This document shows, in pieces, positions 25,734 through 34,302 of a stretch of 64,000 nt of DNA (within the stretch, counting starts at the first letter, position 1; each line of letters begins with the position of its first letter). The translations under genes were made by a program, and so were the position numbers. Source of the stretch: Pseudomonas lopnurensis (lineage in GTDB: Bacteria; Pseudomonadota; Gammaproteobacteria; Pseudomonadales; Pseudomonadaceae); assembly GCF_015070855.1 (NCBI RefSeq), contig NZ_JADDIX010000014.1, positions 1 through 64,000 of the forward strand, in the 5' to 3' direction. Below the pieces are notes generated by a model. That model did no database searches. It was not told where the DNA came from and saw only the letters and a list, made by a program, of their open reading frames with translations.

Positions 25734-26570
25734 ATGGGTAACAAATCAACAACGATCCGAATGGGCGTGCTGGCCGCGACAGTAGCTCTTCTGGTTGGGT
25801 GCTCTGGCACCCAGGGTGCTAGGACTGTGCAGCTTCCTGAGCCGAAGGATGTACCGAGGGAAAAATGGTCGGATGCTATGCATGTTCTGACCGCCATGGG
25901 GATTTCCGGGCAGCGTGACGTTCCAATCGAGCTGGTAGGGGCAGTTGATGGGGTGAGCCGAGCCGGCGGCTCTGGAACAGTACTCGGGGATGCTGGATTA
26001 AGTGCGGTTAGCTTCGCGTCGCCACCTACAGGGCTGAGTGGTGGCGCAGCAGCGGGAATTGGCTTGGGTCTAATGCTATTGGGCGGATCAAGCGATCCGG
26101 CGCGCGCAACTCAGATTGTTGCGTGGGTGCCTTACGATCAGGTCAGTTCCCCAGAAGAGGCATCTGCTCTGGCCCTACAGAAGGTTGAGGAGGCTCGCAG
26201 AAAGAGCTTTTCAGGTGCGCTGTCAAAGTTGGGCATGCAGACAGGTCGATACCCTGATGGCCATTCGCGCGCTTATGCGTCTCCAGCAGATATTTATGCG
26301 GAGCGCCCGATCCCGTTCGGCGATGCGGCCGCTGTATCACCAAGTTTTTTGCAGTCGCCGGTTAGCTACGGGCCGATCTTTATCCGGCACAACCAGTTCA
26401 TGCTAGATGCCTACAAGAACGACATGACAACGTCGGAAGTCATGCTGCTTGCATCGCAACATCTGCCTGAGTGGATCTACATCTACCACCCTGGCCAGCG
26501 GCTGAGGAAAAACTCGATCCCTGCGGCAATCTTCAATCAGGGCAGAGCGTTCTACTTCGTAGGGAAATAA
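25734..26570 (+). CDS. Putative lipoprotein of the island
   Basis: 278 residues. The N-terminus is a lipoprotein signal peptide with lipobox LLVGC, giving Cys23 as the acylated residue. The chain contains a Gly-rich hydrophobic stretch (LSGGAAAGIGLGLMLLGG), then a soluble domain with QIVAWVPYDQVSSPEEASAL and a C-terminal LPEWIYIYHPGQRLRKN. The ATG at 25734 (GGGAGTGACGCC upstream) gives a standard signal peptide; the in-frame ATG at 25707 adds nine residues. Membrane-anchored and of unknown role. A terminator-like hairpin follows at 26584. Confidence 0.75.
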   Translation: MGNKSTTIRMGVLAATVALLVGCSGTQGARTVQLPEPKDVPREKWSDAMHVLTAMGISGQRDVPIELVGAVDGVSRAGGSGTVLGDAGLSAVSFASPPTGLSGGAAAGIGLGLMLLGGSSDPARATQIVAWVPYDQVSSPEEASALALQKVEEARRKSFSGALSKLGMQTGRYPDGHSRAYASPADIYAERPIPFGDAAAVSPSFLQSPVSYGPIFIRHNQFMLDAYKNDMTTSEVMLLASQHLPEWIYIYHPGQRLRKNSIPAAIFNQGRAFYFVGK

Positions 26571-26583
26571 TTCTGCTGGGCTG

Positions 26584-26622
26584 TATCGCCGTGGGTTTTC
26601 GCAAATCTGCGGCGATCCTTTT
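26584..26622 (+). terminator. Likely terminator after the lipoprotein gene
   Basis: ATCGCCG pairs with CGGCGAT across a loop and is followed by CCTTTT, 14 bases after the lipoprotein stop. The stem is imperfect in its upper part. Confidence 0.55.
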
Positions 26623-26743
26623 GGGTATGCCTGAGCTGATACGTTCAGGAGCAATGCTTTTCCTGGTATTTGATTTTATAAGTAACGGTCTAAGTGATAC
26701 GCCAGAAGAAAAACACCCAATCTGATACATCAAAGGAATTTCC

Positions 26744-27361
26744 ATGTTCGTTCGCGCCTACCTTCGTGCATCCACTGCGGAGCAAGACGCCAGTCGTGCC
26801 CGTAACGCTCTTCAGCTCTTCGCTGCTGACCATGGCAAGGCCATTGCCGCGCAGTATATCGAGAACGCCAGCGGGGCCAGGGCCGACCGGCCGGAGCTGT
26901 TGAGGCTGCTAGGTGATGCCCATAGAGGTGACGTGTTACTGCTTGAGAGTATTGACCGGCTCTCACGGCTGCCGGTGGCTGATTGGCAGGCGCTTAAGGC
27001 TGCGATTGACTCCAAGGGACTGCGCATCGTCGCCCTGGATTTGCCGACCAGCCACCAAGGCATGAGAGAAATGGTAGGTGATGAGTTCACTGACCGAATG
27101 CTGGCAGCTATCAACGGCATGATGATCGAGATGATGGCGGCTATTGCGCGCAAGGACTACGAGCAGCGTCGGGAGCGCCAGGCGCAGGGTATCCAGAGGG
27201 CAAAGGCTTCCGGCGCTTACAAAGGTCGGCCTGCTGACAAGGGGCTGCATCAGCGCGTTGGTGAGCTGCTCGGCGCTGGCCTGGGGATTCGGGCGACCGC
27301 TCGCCATGCAGGGTGCAGTACCACCACAGTGCTTAAAATCCGCAATCAAATTACCGAGTGA
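26744..27361 (+). CDS. Serine recombinase (resolvase/invertase family)
   Basis: A 205-residue small serine recombinase. The catalytic Ser10 is in AYLRASTAEQDASRA. The conserved Arg-rich segment RGDVLLLESIDRLSRLP and the E-helix region MLAAINGMMIEMMAAIARK follow. A C-terminal helix-turn-helix (GAGLGIRATARHAGCSTTTV) completes a resolvase/invertase of normal length. Such enzymes resolve dimers, invert segments or move small elements. Its site is not obvious here, although a tandem-repeat array lies 0.9 kb downstream. A second recombinase within a tyrosine-integrase island is not needed for integration and may be cargo. Confidence 0.92.
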   Translation: MFVRAYLRASTAEQDASRARNALQLFAADHGKAIAAQYIENASGARADRPELLRLLGDAHRGDVLLLESIDRLSRLPVADWQALKAAIDSKGLRIVALDLPTSHQGMREMVGDEFTDRMLAAINGMMIEMMAAIARKDYEQRRERQAQGIQRAKASGAYKGRPADKGLHQRVGELLGAGLGIRATARHAGCSTTTVLKIRNQITE

Positions 27362-27469
27362 CGACGCGACTTGACGTGGTGTTCGAGCAGCAGTGAGATT
27401 CGCATGAATTTTACCCAGATAGCAGGCCGCATCCGCAGCCTGGGTAGCATTCCGCTCGCCTGGAATAGA

Positions 27470-27823
27470 CTAGTCCGTCTTACGGCCCAGGCGACAGCGC
27501 AGCGCTCGTATCATCCTGGCGCGCATGACAACGGCTGTGACTGACACCGCAAGGGCTATACCGCCCGCCAGTTCCCCGAAGCGGACGAATGCAACAATGT
27601 TCACCAGGACGAGAACCATGATGCCGTAGAACTCGGCATTGGCCTTGCTGGCAGCCAGGGCCTGACGCTCGGTGAGCATCCAGTTCGGCGACAGGCAGAA
27701 GGGACATACGGACGACTCGGGATCACGGCCGCCTACTGGGATTCCGCTGATGTAGAACGGCGCGCTGGTGATCACCTTCGGAACCATCATCTTCTTGCAG
27801 CACTGGCATTCAACTTTGCTCAT
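27470..27823 (-). CDS. Zinc-ribbon membrane protein of unknown function
   Basis: 117 residues from the ATG of MSKVECQCCKKMMVPKV. Two Cys pairs, CQCC and CPFC about 40 residues apart, form a likely zinc ribbon. Two hydrophobic helices follow (FYGIMVLVLVNIVAFVRFG and GIALAVSVTAVVM), then a short basic tail. No family name is certain. It lies between the serine recombinase and a tiny membrane protein on the same strand. Confidence 0.65.
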   Translation of the reverse strand: MSKVECQCCKKMMVPKVITSAPFYISGIPVGGRDPESSVCPFCLSPNWMLTERQALAASKANAEFYGIMVLVLVNIVAFVRFGELAGGIALAVSVTAVVMRARMIRALRCRLGRKTD

Positions 27824-27920
27824 GACGTGAACCTGCTGTACTTGGCACATGCCAGAACCCTACCCAAGCCCTGGCGAATCCCAAGCGACCGTCATGCGGG
27901 TCTGCCGGTGTGTTGCAAAA

Positions 27921-28040
27921 TCACTCGGTGTGATTTTTCTTGTCGAGATGATCTGCGACCTTGTAGCCAATCACCGCCACCACTCCCAATGTGCCGACCA
28001 CGCCAATGACCGCGTAAACGAGTAGTTCAATCGAGTCCAT
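27921..28040 (-). CDS. Very small single-span membrane protein
   Basis: A 39-residue frame, MDSIELLVYAVIGVVGTLGV followed by VAVIGYKVADHLDKKNHTE, made of one long hydrophobic helix and a basic tail. AGAAGGTGC lies eight bases upstream of the ATG. The layout resembles small membrane proteins of accessory islands, including some type I toxins, but nothing specific identifies it. Confidence 0.5.
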   Translation of the reverse strand: MDSIELLVYAVIGVVGTLGVVAVIGYKVADHLDKKNHTE

Positions 28041-28288
28041 GTCTTGCACCTTCTGGGCTGATGATTTGCGCTGCATTCAGCTTCTCACCTGCTGTGCCAA
28101 TCCCAAGGATTTCTTCCTCCTGAGATCCCATTCAGCCGGCACTTGGCTGATTAAATTCCAGAGCAACCGGCGCACCGCTTATATTCGCTGCGCGACACGT
28201 GTTCAAAACATGCTCACACCACCTCTCTTGCTTATGGGAGTCTGACAGTTCACCTCACATAGAGGGAATCTGCCGATTTTTGCCGAAA
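28041..28288. other. Intergenic, nothing recognised
   Basis: No supported gene lies between the small membrane protein and the repeat array. Short frames here lack ribosome-binding sites and family features. Confidence 0.4.
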
Positions 28289-28566
28289 GGGTGTCGTGAA
28301 GGGGTGTTGCCGCTGTAACCCGCACGATTACTGGGTCTCAGGTTATTCAGAGCGTCTCGTACTGGTTAAGGGGTGTCGTAAAGGGGTGTTGTTGCCCAGG
28401 TAAGAGGTGTCGTGAAGAGGTGTTGCAGCTGCAAACCGCATGGTTGTTGGGTTTCAGGTTATTCGGGGCGTCTTGTACAGGTTAAGGGGTGTTGTCGTCG
28501 AGATAAGGGGTGTCGTGAAGAGGTGTCGTCGCAGCAGCCCCAATGGTTGCTAGGTGTTGCGCTGGA
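28289..28566. repeat. Tandem-repeat array with GGTGTCGTGAAG motif
   Basis: A long unit of about 116 bases (anchor CAGGTTATTC at 28339 and again at 28455) is followed by a diverged partial third copy about 103 bases on. Inside the units the short motif GGGGTGTCGTGAAGRGGTGTTG and its halves recur at 28289, 28370, 28404, 28484, 28506 and 28551. The layout resembles iterons or a recombinase or replication-protein binding array. No open reading frame with coding character covers it. Confidence 0.8.
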
Positions 28567-28920
28567 CTATCCCATGAGTCGTGCTGGCGACGGCAGATCG
28601 ACGGCAGATGACGACTGAGCGTCAGTGGGCATTTGTCAGGTGTACGCCGTGACAATAGATGATCGGCAAATGACGACGCTACGGGTTGAGCGAAAGAGCG
28701 CGTGCAATGAATGCACAACAGATGACGAGGGGGCCGCGTGAGTTTCGCTACTCAAATCGTAAAGCCGGCTGATCCATTACCTGCCGGACAATCACTGCAT
28801 AGGTCGCTAAAACCCGATTTCAAGAAAACGTTGCAGTAGACGTGTCGTTGCTGGCGACACGCTCAAGTGTTCGGCGACCCGCTATGAGGCCCAGAAAGAA
28901 ATGGCGCAATCTCACTTGTG

Positions 28921-28936
28921 CTGTATATTTGAACAG
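28921..28936. promoter_or_regulatory. LexA-like box
   Basis: CTGTATATTTGAACAG fits the gammaproteobacterial LexA consensus CTGT-N8-ACAG with an AT-rich centre. No gene starts directly beside it. The nearest starts are the small divergent gene (29166, minus) and the methyltransferase (29279, plus), so its target is unclear. Confidence 0.45.
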
Positions 28937-28980
28937 TGTTTTCAAGTGGATCTCGCTGATAGTGAGAGCGGGGGCACGGG

Positions 28981-29166
28981 TTATGCCTTGGCCTGTCCTT
29001 CAGTAGACGGCTTTGTGCTGTATGGGATCAGCTTTGTTGGGTGATACCAGTCGGTTTTACCCTCAACAAAGACTTGGCAGCCCAGTTGGGACGTGACTAC
29101 CAAACGCTCGCCGAAAACGCTGCGTACCATCTGACCTGGCTCGAACTGAGGGTAATTCGGTTGCAT
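28981..29166 (-). CDS. Small protein divergent from the restriction-modification genes
   Basis: 61 residues, MQPNYPQFEPGQMVRSVFGE, then LVVTSQLGCQVFVEGKTDWY. It looks like a small beta-barrel (SH3/KOW-like) domain. GCAGGAGCG before the ATG is a good ribosome-binding site. It starts 112 bases from the methyltransferase start, in the position often taken by a control gene, but it has no helix-turn-helix and is not a typical C protein. Role unknown. Confidence 0.6.
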   Translation of the reverse strand: MQPNYPQFEPGQMVRSVFGERLVVTSQLGCQVFVEGKTDWYHPTKLIPYSTKPSTEGQAKA

Positions 29167-29278
29167 AACTGGCGCTCCTGCGATTGTTGAGTATCACTTT
29201 ATCACGCAATATTGCGCAAAAGCGGTCGGCGGGATGCCGAATCCTGTAGAATCTCGGCCCGCGAAAAAAGGGGGAAAT

Positions 29279-31084
29279 ATGACTCACACGGCACAGGCAA
29301 AACAGGCACGGCAGGCAGGCCAAACGGCTGCGGAATCCCCGAGCCAGGTACTGGCCTCCGCCAGAGTCATGGCCCGCGCCCTGGCTACCACTTTTCCAGC
29401 GGATCACCAGCTGGCCCTGGCGCGTGCGTTCGGCGTTCGCCTGATCGAGGCTTGGTGGCGTGGCCTGACCAGCGTCGACATCGTTCCCCAGGAACTACGC
29501 TCACCACTCCAGCCGTTCCCTACCGAGCCGCTGACAGAGGCCGCCGCCGCTCTCGCGGAAACCATCGGTCGCACTGCCGCGAAATTCGATGCCGAGACCG
29601 CCGCCTATCAGATCGGCCTTACCTATACCGGTATGCTCCCAGCCGAACATCGCGGGGAGTACGGCATTTTCTACACGCCGCCTGTCTTGACCGCCCGTCT
29701 GATCGACCAAGTAACGGCCGCCAATGTTGACTGGGCGAAGTGCCGCGTGCTTGATCCAGCCTGCGGCGGCGGGGCCTTCCTGGCACCCATCGCCCAGCGG
29801 ATCATGGACGAGCAGAAGGATTGCAGCCCGAAGCTGCTGATGCAGAGCATCGGCAACCGCTTGCGCGGCTACGAGATTGATCCCTTCGGGGCCTGGCTCA
29901 GCCAGGTCACCCTGGATGCCGTGGTACTGCCGATTAGCCGGCTGGCTGGGCGCAAGCTACCCGTCATGGTTACGGTTTGCGACTCGCTGCGCCGCAGCCC
30001 GCCGAAAGACCGTTTCGACCTGGTGATTGGCAATCCTCCATATGGCCGGGCTAAGCTCGATGCCGAGACCCGCGAACGCTACAAGCGCTCGCTGTATGGC
30101 CATGCCAACCTGTATGGGCTGTTCACCGATCTGGCACTGCGCCACGCCAAGTTGGGCGGCGTGATTGCCTACGTCACCCCGACCTCATTCCTGGCCGGCG
30201 TCTACTTCAAGAATCTACGGGCTTTGCTGGGGCGCTCAGCGCCGCCACTGACCATCGATTTCGTCACCGCCCGTAAGGGCGTCTTTGATGACGTTCTGCA
30301 GGAAACGGCCCTGGCGACCTATCGTCGCGGCGGGGATAGCGCCCCGGTCGTCGTTGCCGAGGTTGCCCCTTCTAGGGACGGGCTGGAGGTTCAGCAGACG
30401 GGCGAGATCGCCCTCCCTGCTGATCCATCCCTACCCTGGCTCTTGCCCCGTACGACCGAGCAAAGCGCCTTGGTCGAGCGCCTGACACACATGCCCCATC
30501 GTCTGGCCGACTGGGGCTATGGTGTGAGCACCGGACCGCTGGTGTGGAACCGTTTCAAGAACCAGCTCGCGCACCGCCCAAGCGGCAAACGCCTGCCGCT
30601 GATCTGGGCCGAGGCAATCACTGCCGATGGCCGTTTCGTGTTCCGTGCAGACAAGAAGAACCACGCACCCTACTTCGAGCTGAAAGCCGGGGACAACTGG
30701 CTGGTGACTACTAAGCCCTGCGTTCTGCTGCAACGCACGACTGCCAAGGAACAGAGTCGCCGCCTGATTGCCGCAGCGTTACCCGCTGAGTTCCTAGAGA
30801 AGCATGGCGGCGTCGTCATCGAGAACCACATCAACATGATTCGGCCGACCACCGAAGCGCCCCAAGTTAGCGCCGAGGTGCTGGGTGCATTTATCAACAG
30901 CGCGGCCGCAGACCGCGCGTTTCGCTGCGTAAGTGGCTCTGTTGCGGTCTCTGCCTACGAGCTGGAGTCGCTGCCGCTGCCAGGACCCCAGGACCTCGTG
31001 GAGCTGACCTGGCTAGTCGATGCCGGTGCCGATCGCGAATCCATTGAGGCTGCATGCAGTCGATTGTTTGAAGGGGATATGTAG
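29279..31084 (+). CDS. Type II N6-adenine DNA methyltransferase (PstI/BsuBI-type partner)
   Basis: A 601-residue adenine methyltransferase. The SAM-binding motif I is VLDPACGGGAF (157-167) and the catalytic motif IV is GNPPYGR (251-257), in gamma-type order. The C-terminal half provides target recognition. It should protect the site cut by the endonuclease encoded next. The start was set at the ATG preceded by AAGGGGGAAAT; an upstream ATG at 29234 would add 15 residues. The stop TAG overlaps the GTG start of the endonuclease by one base, so the pair is coupled. Confidence 0.92.
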   Translation: MTHTAQAKQARQAGQTAAESPSQVLASARVMARALATTFPADHQLALARAFGVRLIEAWWRGLTSVDIVPQELRSPLQPFPTEPLTEAAAALAETIGRTAAKFDAETAAYQIGLTYTGMLPAEHRGEYGIFYTPPVLTARLIDQVTAANVDWAKCRVLDPACGGGAFLAPIAQRIMDEQKDCSPKLLMQSIGNRLRGYEIDPFGAWLSQVTLDAVVLPISRLAGRKLPVMVTVCDSLRRSPPKDRFDLVIGNPPYGRAKLDAETRERYKRSLYGHANLYGLFTDLALRHAKLGGVIAYVTPTSFLAGVYFKNLRALLGRSAPPLTIDFVTARKGVFDDVLQETALATYRRGGDSAPVVVAEVAPSRDGLEVQQTGEIALPADPSLPWLLPRTTEQSALVERLTHMPHRLADWGYGVSTGPLVWNRFKNQLAHRPSGKRLPLIWAEAITADGRFVFRADKKNHAPYFELKAGDNWLVTTKPCVLLQRTTAKEQSRRLIAAALPAEFLEKHGGVVIENHINMIRPTTEAPQVSAEVLGAFINSAAADRAFRCVSGSVAVSAYELESLPLPGPQDLVELTWLVDAGADRESIEAACSRLFEGDM

Positions 31085-32160
31085 TGCTGCCACCGTACGT
31101 ACCAAGGGAACTGGTCGCTGAAAGGCTCCCGCTGATCTTCCCGGAAGGAACTCCGAATCGGATCTACTGCACTCGCGAACTAGCAGCGAGCACTGTATTT
31201 GCCATGCTGTATATCGGGGCTATCGAGCACTCCAGCGTTCGGCTGGGGCCGGTGCATGTCTATCGCATGACCGACGTACAGGCGGCGAATGACAGCGACG
31301 AGGAGCGCCTCAGCTACAGGTCTAACTTGCGCAAGAAATCGTACGAGGTTCCCGGCAAGCGCTGGTACGCCGACAACACCCGCGAACCTATCCGCGACGA
31401 GACCCTCCGCGAAGGTCTTGTAGCAGTTGGTGCCGTCATGGAAGACAAGGACGTGCCCACTACGTCCGGTAAGCCGCGATACGCACTCAAGACTGATTTG
31501 GCTGCCTTGTTCGACCCTGCGCTCCAGGGCGAAGAGTTAGAGGGAGCTATTCTCAAGTGGCAAGATGAACACTTGAACAAAGGCGCGCTTGCGCGGATTT
31601 CGCTGATGCGTATGGGTGCTGCCGACCAGGAAGGCGTGCTTGTCCGCTTCCCCAACGGTGAAACGCGCACGCTCTCCCATGGCCCTAGCTCGCTGATTTC
31701 TCGGGCAGTCGTTGAGGTCTTCGCCAAGCAGTTCCTGGAGAAACCTGCTGTGCTTTGGCTCAGTGAGTCGAGTAACAAGGTCGCCATGCAGGACCTGCGC
31801 ATGGCTTCCACCATTGGACTCGACATCGAGGCGCAGAAGAACCTACCCGATCTGATCCTGGTGGATCTCGGACCGAGCAATCCCCTGATCGTCTTTATCG
31901 AGGTGGTGGCCACCGATGGGGCAATCACCGCGCGCCGCCAGGATGCCCTGTTCGACCTGACGGACAAAGGCGGCTTCAAGCGCTCGCAAGTCGCTTTTGT
32001 CACTGCGTATGCGGATCGGGAGTCGGCAGGCTTCAAGAAGACCGTCACAGGTTTGGCCTGGGGCTCGTTTGCCTGGTTTATGAGTGAGCCCGATAAAATT
32101 TTCATGCTCCGTGACGGAGTCAGTCCTCTGTCTAGCTTGAACCAGCTACTAGCTCCTTAA
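31084..32160 (+). CDS. Type II restriction endonuclease, BsuBI/PstI family
   Basis: 358 residues. The C-terminal domain holds the family signature LPDLILVDLGPSNPLIVFIE followed by VVATDGAITARR, with Asp256 and Glu273 as likely metal ligands of a PD-(D/E)xK-like site. An N-terminal helical domain precedes it. Founding members recognise CTGCAG; the specificity of this enzyme cannot be read from sequence. It uses a GTG start overlapping the methyltransferase stop, an arrangement that keeps endonuclease expression tied to and below that of the methylase. Confidence 0.92.
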   Translation: MLPPYVPRELVAERLPLIFPEGTPNRIYCTRELAASTVFAMLYIGAIEHSSVRLGPVHVYRMTDVQAANDSDEERLSYRSNLRKKSYEVPGKRWYADNTREPIRDETLREGLVAVGAVMEDKDVPTTSGKPRYALKTDLAALFDPALQGEELEGAILKWQDEHLNKGALARISLMRMGAADQEGVLVRFPNGETRTLSHGPSSLISRAVVEVFAKQFLEKPAVLWLSESSNKVAMQDLRMASTIGLDIEAQKNLPDLILVDLGPSNPLIVFIEVVATDGAITARRQDALFDLTDKGGFKRSQVAFVTAYADRESAGFKKTVTGLAWGSFAWFMSEPDKIFMLRDGVSPLSSLNQLLAP

Positions 32161-32364
32161 GGAACACGAGCAAGGCGCGAGGGGCAACTGGATAGGATCA
32201 AATCAGTTTTCAGTTCACTGGACCAGCTCAGTGCTCCGTTTAAGCAGAGCGTTGTTGGGCTGGAGTGATTTCCAGGGAAGGCATGCTGCGAAACCTTTCT
32301 AATGCCGACTACTTGACGAACGAACCGCGAACATTATCTCTGGAAAGGTATTTTAGGGGGCCAC

Positions 32365-32631
32365 ATGGCAGATAACGATTGGGCCGAATTGGCATACGCC
32401 GCAGTGCGTCAGGTTGCTGAGAGACAATCAGAATTCACGCCTGACGACATATGGGCAACTGGACTTCAGAAGCCAAGTGAAGCGCGCGCCCTCGGTGGGG
32501 TGATGCGTCGGGCTCACAGGGAAGGGCTGATCGAAAAAACAGGACGTGCGCAACCGACTACGCAACCAGAAAGCCATGGTACCGATGTAACTGTCTGGCG
32601 TTCACTAATATATGTCGCCCCAGGTGCATAG
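32365..32631 (+). CDS. Small winged-helix-like protein
   Basis: 88 residues. FTPDDIWATGLQKPSEARAL followed by GGVMRRAHREGLIEKTGRAQ looks like a small winged-helix domain of the sort found in phage replication or regulatory proteins. TTTTAGGGGGCCAC precedes the ATG. It lies 204 bases after the endonuclease and is convergent with the DUF3987 gene, with a strong hairpin between them. Function unknown. Confidence 0.7.
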   Translation: MADNDWAELAYAAVRQVAERQSEFTPDDIWATGLQKPSEARALGGVMRRAHREGLIEKTGRAQPTTQPESHGTDVTVWRSLIYVAPGA

Positions 32632-32709
32632 ACGCGTGCTCGTTCAGCACAGTAGGCATGAGGTCGGATATCGCTGTTGGGCCAGCAGTTTTGTATCCCA
32701 GCCAGGGGT

Positions 32710-32764
32710 AGGGCTACCTACAAAACCTACAGAACTAGATTTCGTAGGTTTTGTAGGTAGCCCT
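32710..32764. terminator. Perfect 21-bp inverted repeat between convergent genes
   Basis: The arms 32710-32730 and 32744-32764 are exact reverse complements with a 13-base loop. Each arm contains two nearly identical CTACCTAC/ACCTAC units. A run of CTTTT follows on the plus strand. A bidirectional terminator is the simplest role, but the length and internal repetition would also suit a protein-binding or replication site. Confidence 0.65.
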
Positions 32765-32796
32765 GCCGGCCTTTTGAGTAAACAGCTGGGTCGAGG

Positions 32797-34302
32797 CTAC
32801 GTTTTTCGCCAGACATAGCGTGTCGATGGGCGGCCACCTTTCTCACCGGCAACCTCGTAGCCAACGATGAAGTCGTGTTCAACCAGAATTGCGAGCGCAT
32901 TATTCACAGCGTCCTGCGAGCCCAATCCCGTCCAGTCCTTCTGGCGCACCTCTCGTGCGGTAAACGGCTCGGGTAATTTCTGCTGACGCTCCAGGAGCAA
33001 CCGTGCCCCCAGTAGTGGCGCGTTGATTGCCGCGCCATACAGCCGCTGGGCATGGCTCATCAGGTAGTTCGCCCAGTCAATGGCGCGGTCAGTGGACTCT
33101 GGGCCCACAGCTTCGCGCCCACCTTCAATCAGCTCAAATAGCAGGGCCAAGCCCGCAATGGTTTTTGGCATTTTCAGATAATGGGATTGCAATGCCGGGT
33201 GAAGATGTTCGCTCCGGCTTTGTTGCATGTGATCGGTATACCAGACGTTAAATTTTTCCTGTGCTTTTGGGCTGAACCTGAGTGCAATACGAGGCTCGGA
33301 GGGCTGCCGGTCGAGGTGGTCCATAAGCTTTTCCACGCGCTCAGCGGCGACTGTATTCGGCCAGCGGTCGACCAGACGCCATTCACGCACATCGTCGGGA
33401 TATACGGCCAGTTGCAGGCGCTGAGTCAGGCCGTCATCCAGTTCGCCGCTGACGGCGGCGTTTACAAGAGATGCGATTCGTGAGGGTTGAATACCGCCGA
33501 TTAATGACAAACAACATGACTCGATGAAAATGGTTCCTCGGCCGATACGGTCATAGGTGAATGAGCCGTTGCCATCGAAACACTCCAGATAGAAGGCTCT
33601 CGCAACTGAGCCGTCTTCGCTCTGCATCGTTGCCAGCCAGCCCCCCAGCTCGTCACGCTCAAGCACTAGGCCGTTTGGATTCTCGTTGAGCAACTCGCCG
33701 AGTTTTTCGACGGTTGAGTCGTTGACGATATACCGTCGCAGGACTGGAGCCTGCATGTCGCTGGAAAGTCTGTTCAGTTCCGCCAAAGCAGCGTCCTCGT
33801 CACCACCATCGAGAAGTTTTTTGGCTTTGGCCCTGGCTGCGTTGCGCTTCATGTCGAGCAGCTCGCTGCCGGCCTTGTGCTCGGCTTGAGCCTGGCCATA
33901 GCGTTCTCGCTCTCTGGACTCTAAGTTTCGTAGTGGGAGCATTGCCTGTTTGAGTGCTGGCGTTTTCATCGCAGACGGCCGCCCGATGATGACTCCCCAC
34001 TGGTTGGGAACGACCATCCAGTCGTCGTGCTGTTTCGGGTGGATGGTGAATTTGCGCCCGACTACGGTGCTGACAGCCACTACAAGCGCGACTCCAACAA
34101 AATCAGGCGGGCACTGGGTGCGCTCAGCGATATCCCGCACGTATTCCTGAAGAGCAGTAGGCAGTAGTTCGTCACGCCAGGGCATGACCCTGGCCATCCC
34201 ACTCGGGAGTGGTTTTGGCATGATGCCTGGGTTCAGGTATGAGGCAAGTGCCCGCTCGGGCATCTCTGCCAAGAACGACGGTATCTGCTCGTGCGTGCTC
34301 AT
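32797..34302 (-). CDS. DUF3987 (YfjI-like) protein, putative replication ATPase
   Basis: 501 residues of the DUF3987 family. The Walker A-like loop GVIIGRPSAMKTPALKQAM is followed by a long coiled-coil-prone segment (about residues 125-180), then the conserved VLERDELGGWLATM (Walker B-like) and a C-terminal winged-helix region. Family members are found in prophages, satellites and islands and are thought to act in replication initiation, often next to AlpA-type regulators, as here. The start ATG overlaps the AlpA-type stop by four bases. Confidence 0.88.
   Translation of the reverse strand: MSTHEQIPSFLAEMPERALASYLNPGIMPKPLPSGMARVMPWRDELLPTALQEYVRDIAERTQCPPDFVGVALVVAVSTVVGRKFTIHPKQHDDWMVVPNQWGVIIGRPSAMKTPALKQAMLPLRNLESRERERYGQAQAEHKAGSELLDMKRNAARAKAKKLLDGGDEDAALAELNRLSSDMQAPVLRRYIVNDSTVEKLGELLNENPNGLVLERDELGGWLATMQSEDGSVARAFYLECFDGNGSFTYDRIGRGTIFIESCCLSLIGGIQPSRIASLVNAAVSGELDDGLTQRLQLAVYPDDVREWRLVDRWPNTVAAERVEKLMDHLDRQPSEPRIALRFSPKAQEKFNVWYTDHMQQSRSEHLHPALQSHYLKMPKTIAGLALLFELIEGGREAVGPESTDRAIDWANYLMSHAQRLYGAAINAPLLGARLLLERQQKLPEPFTAREVRQKDWTGLGSQDAVNNALAILVEHDFIVGYEVAGEKGGRPSTRYVWRKT

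Noticed and set aside
28289-28566. CRISPR array
   Set aside because: The repeats are irregular in spacing, nested, and not separated by unique spacers of constant length. No cas genes are present.
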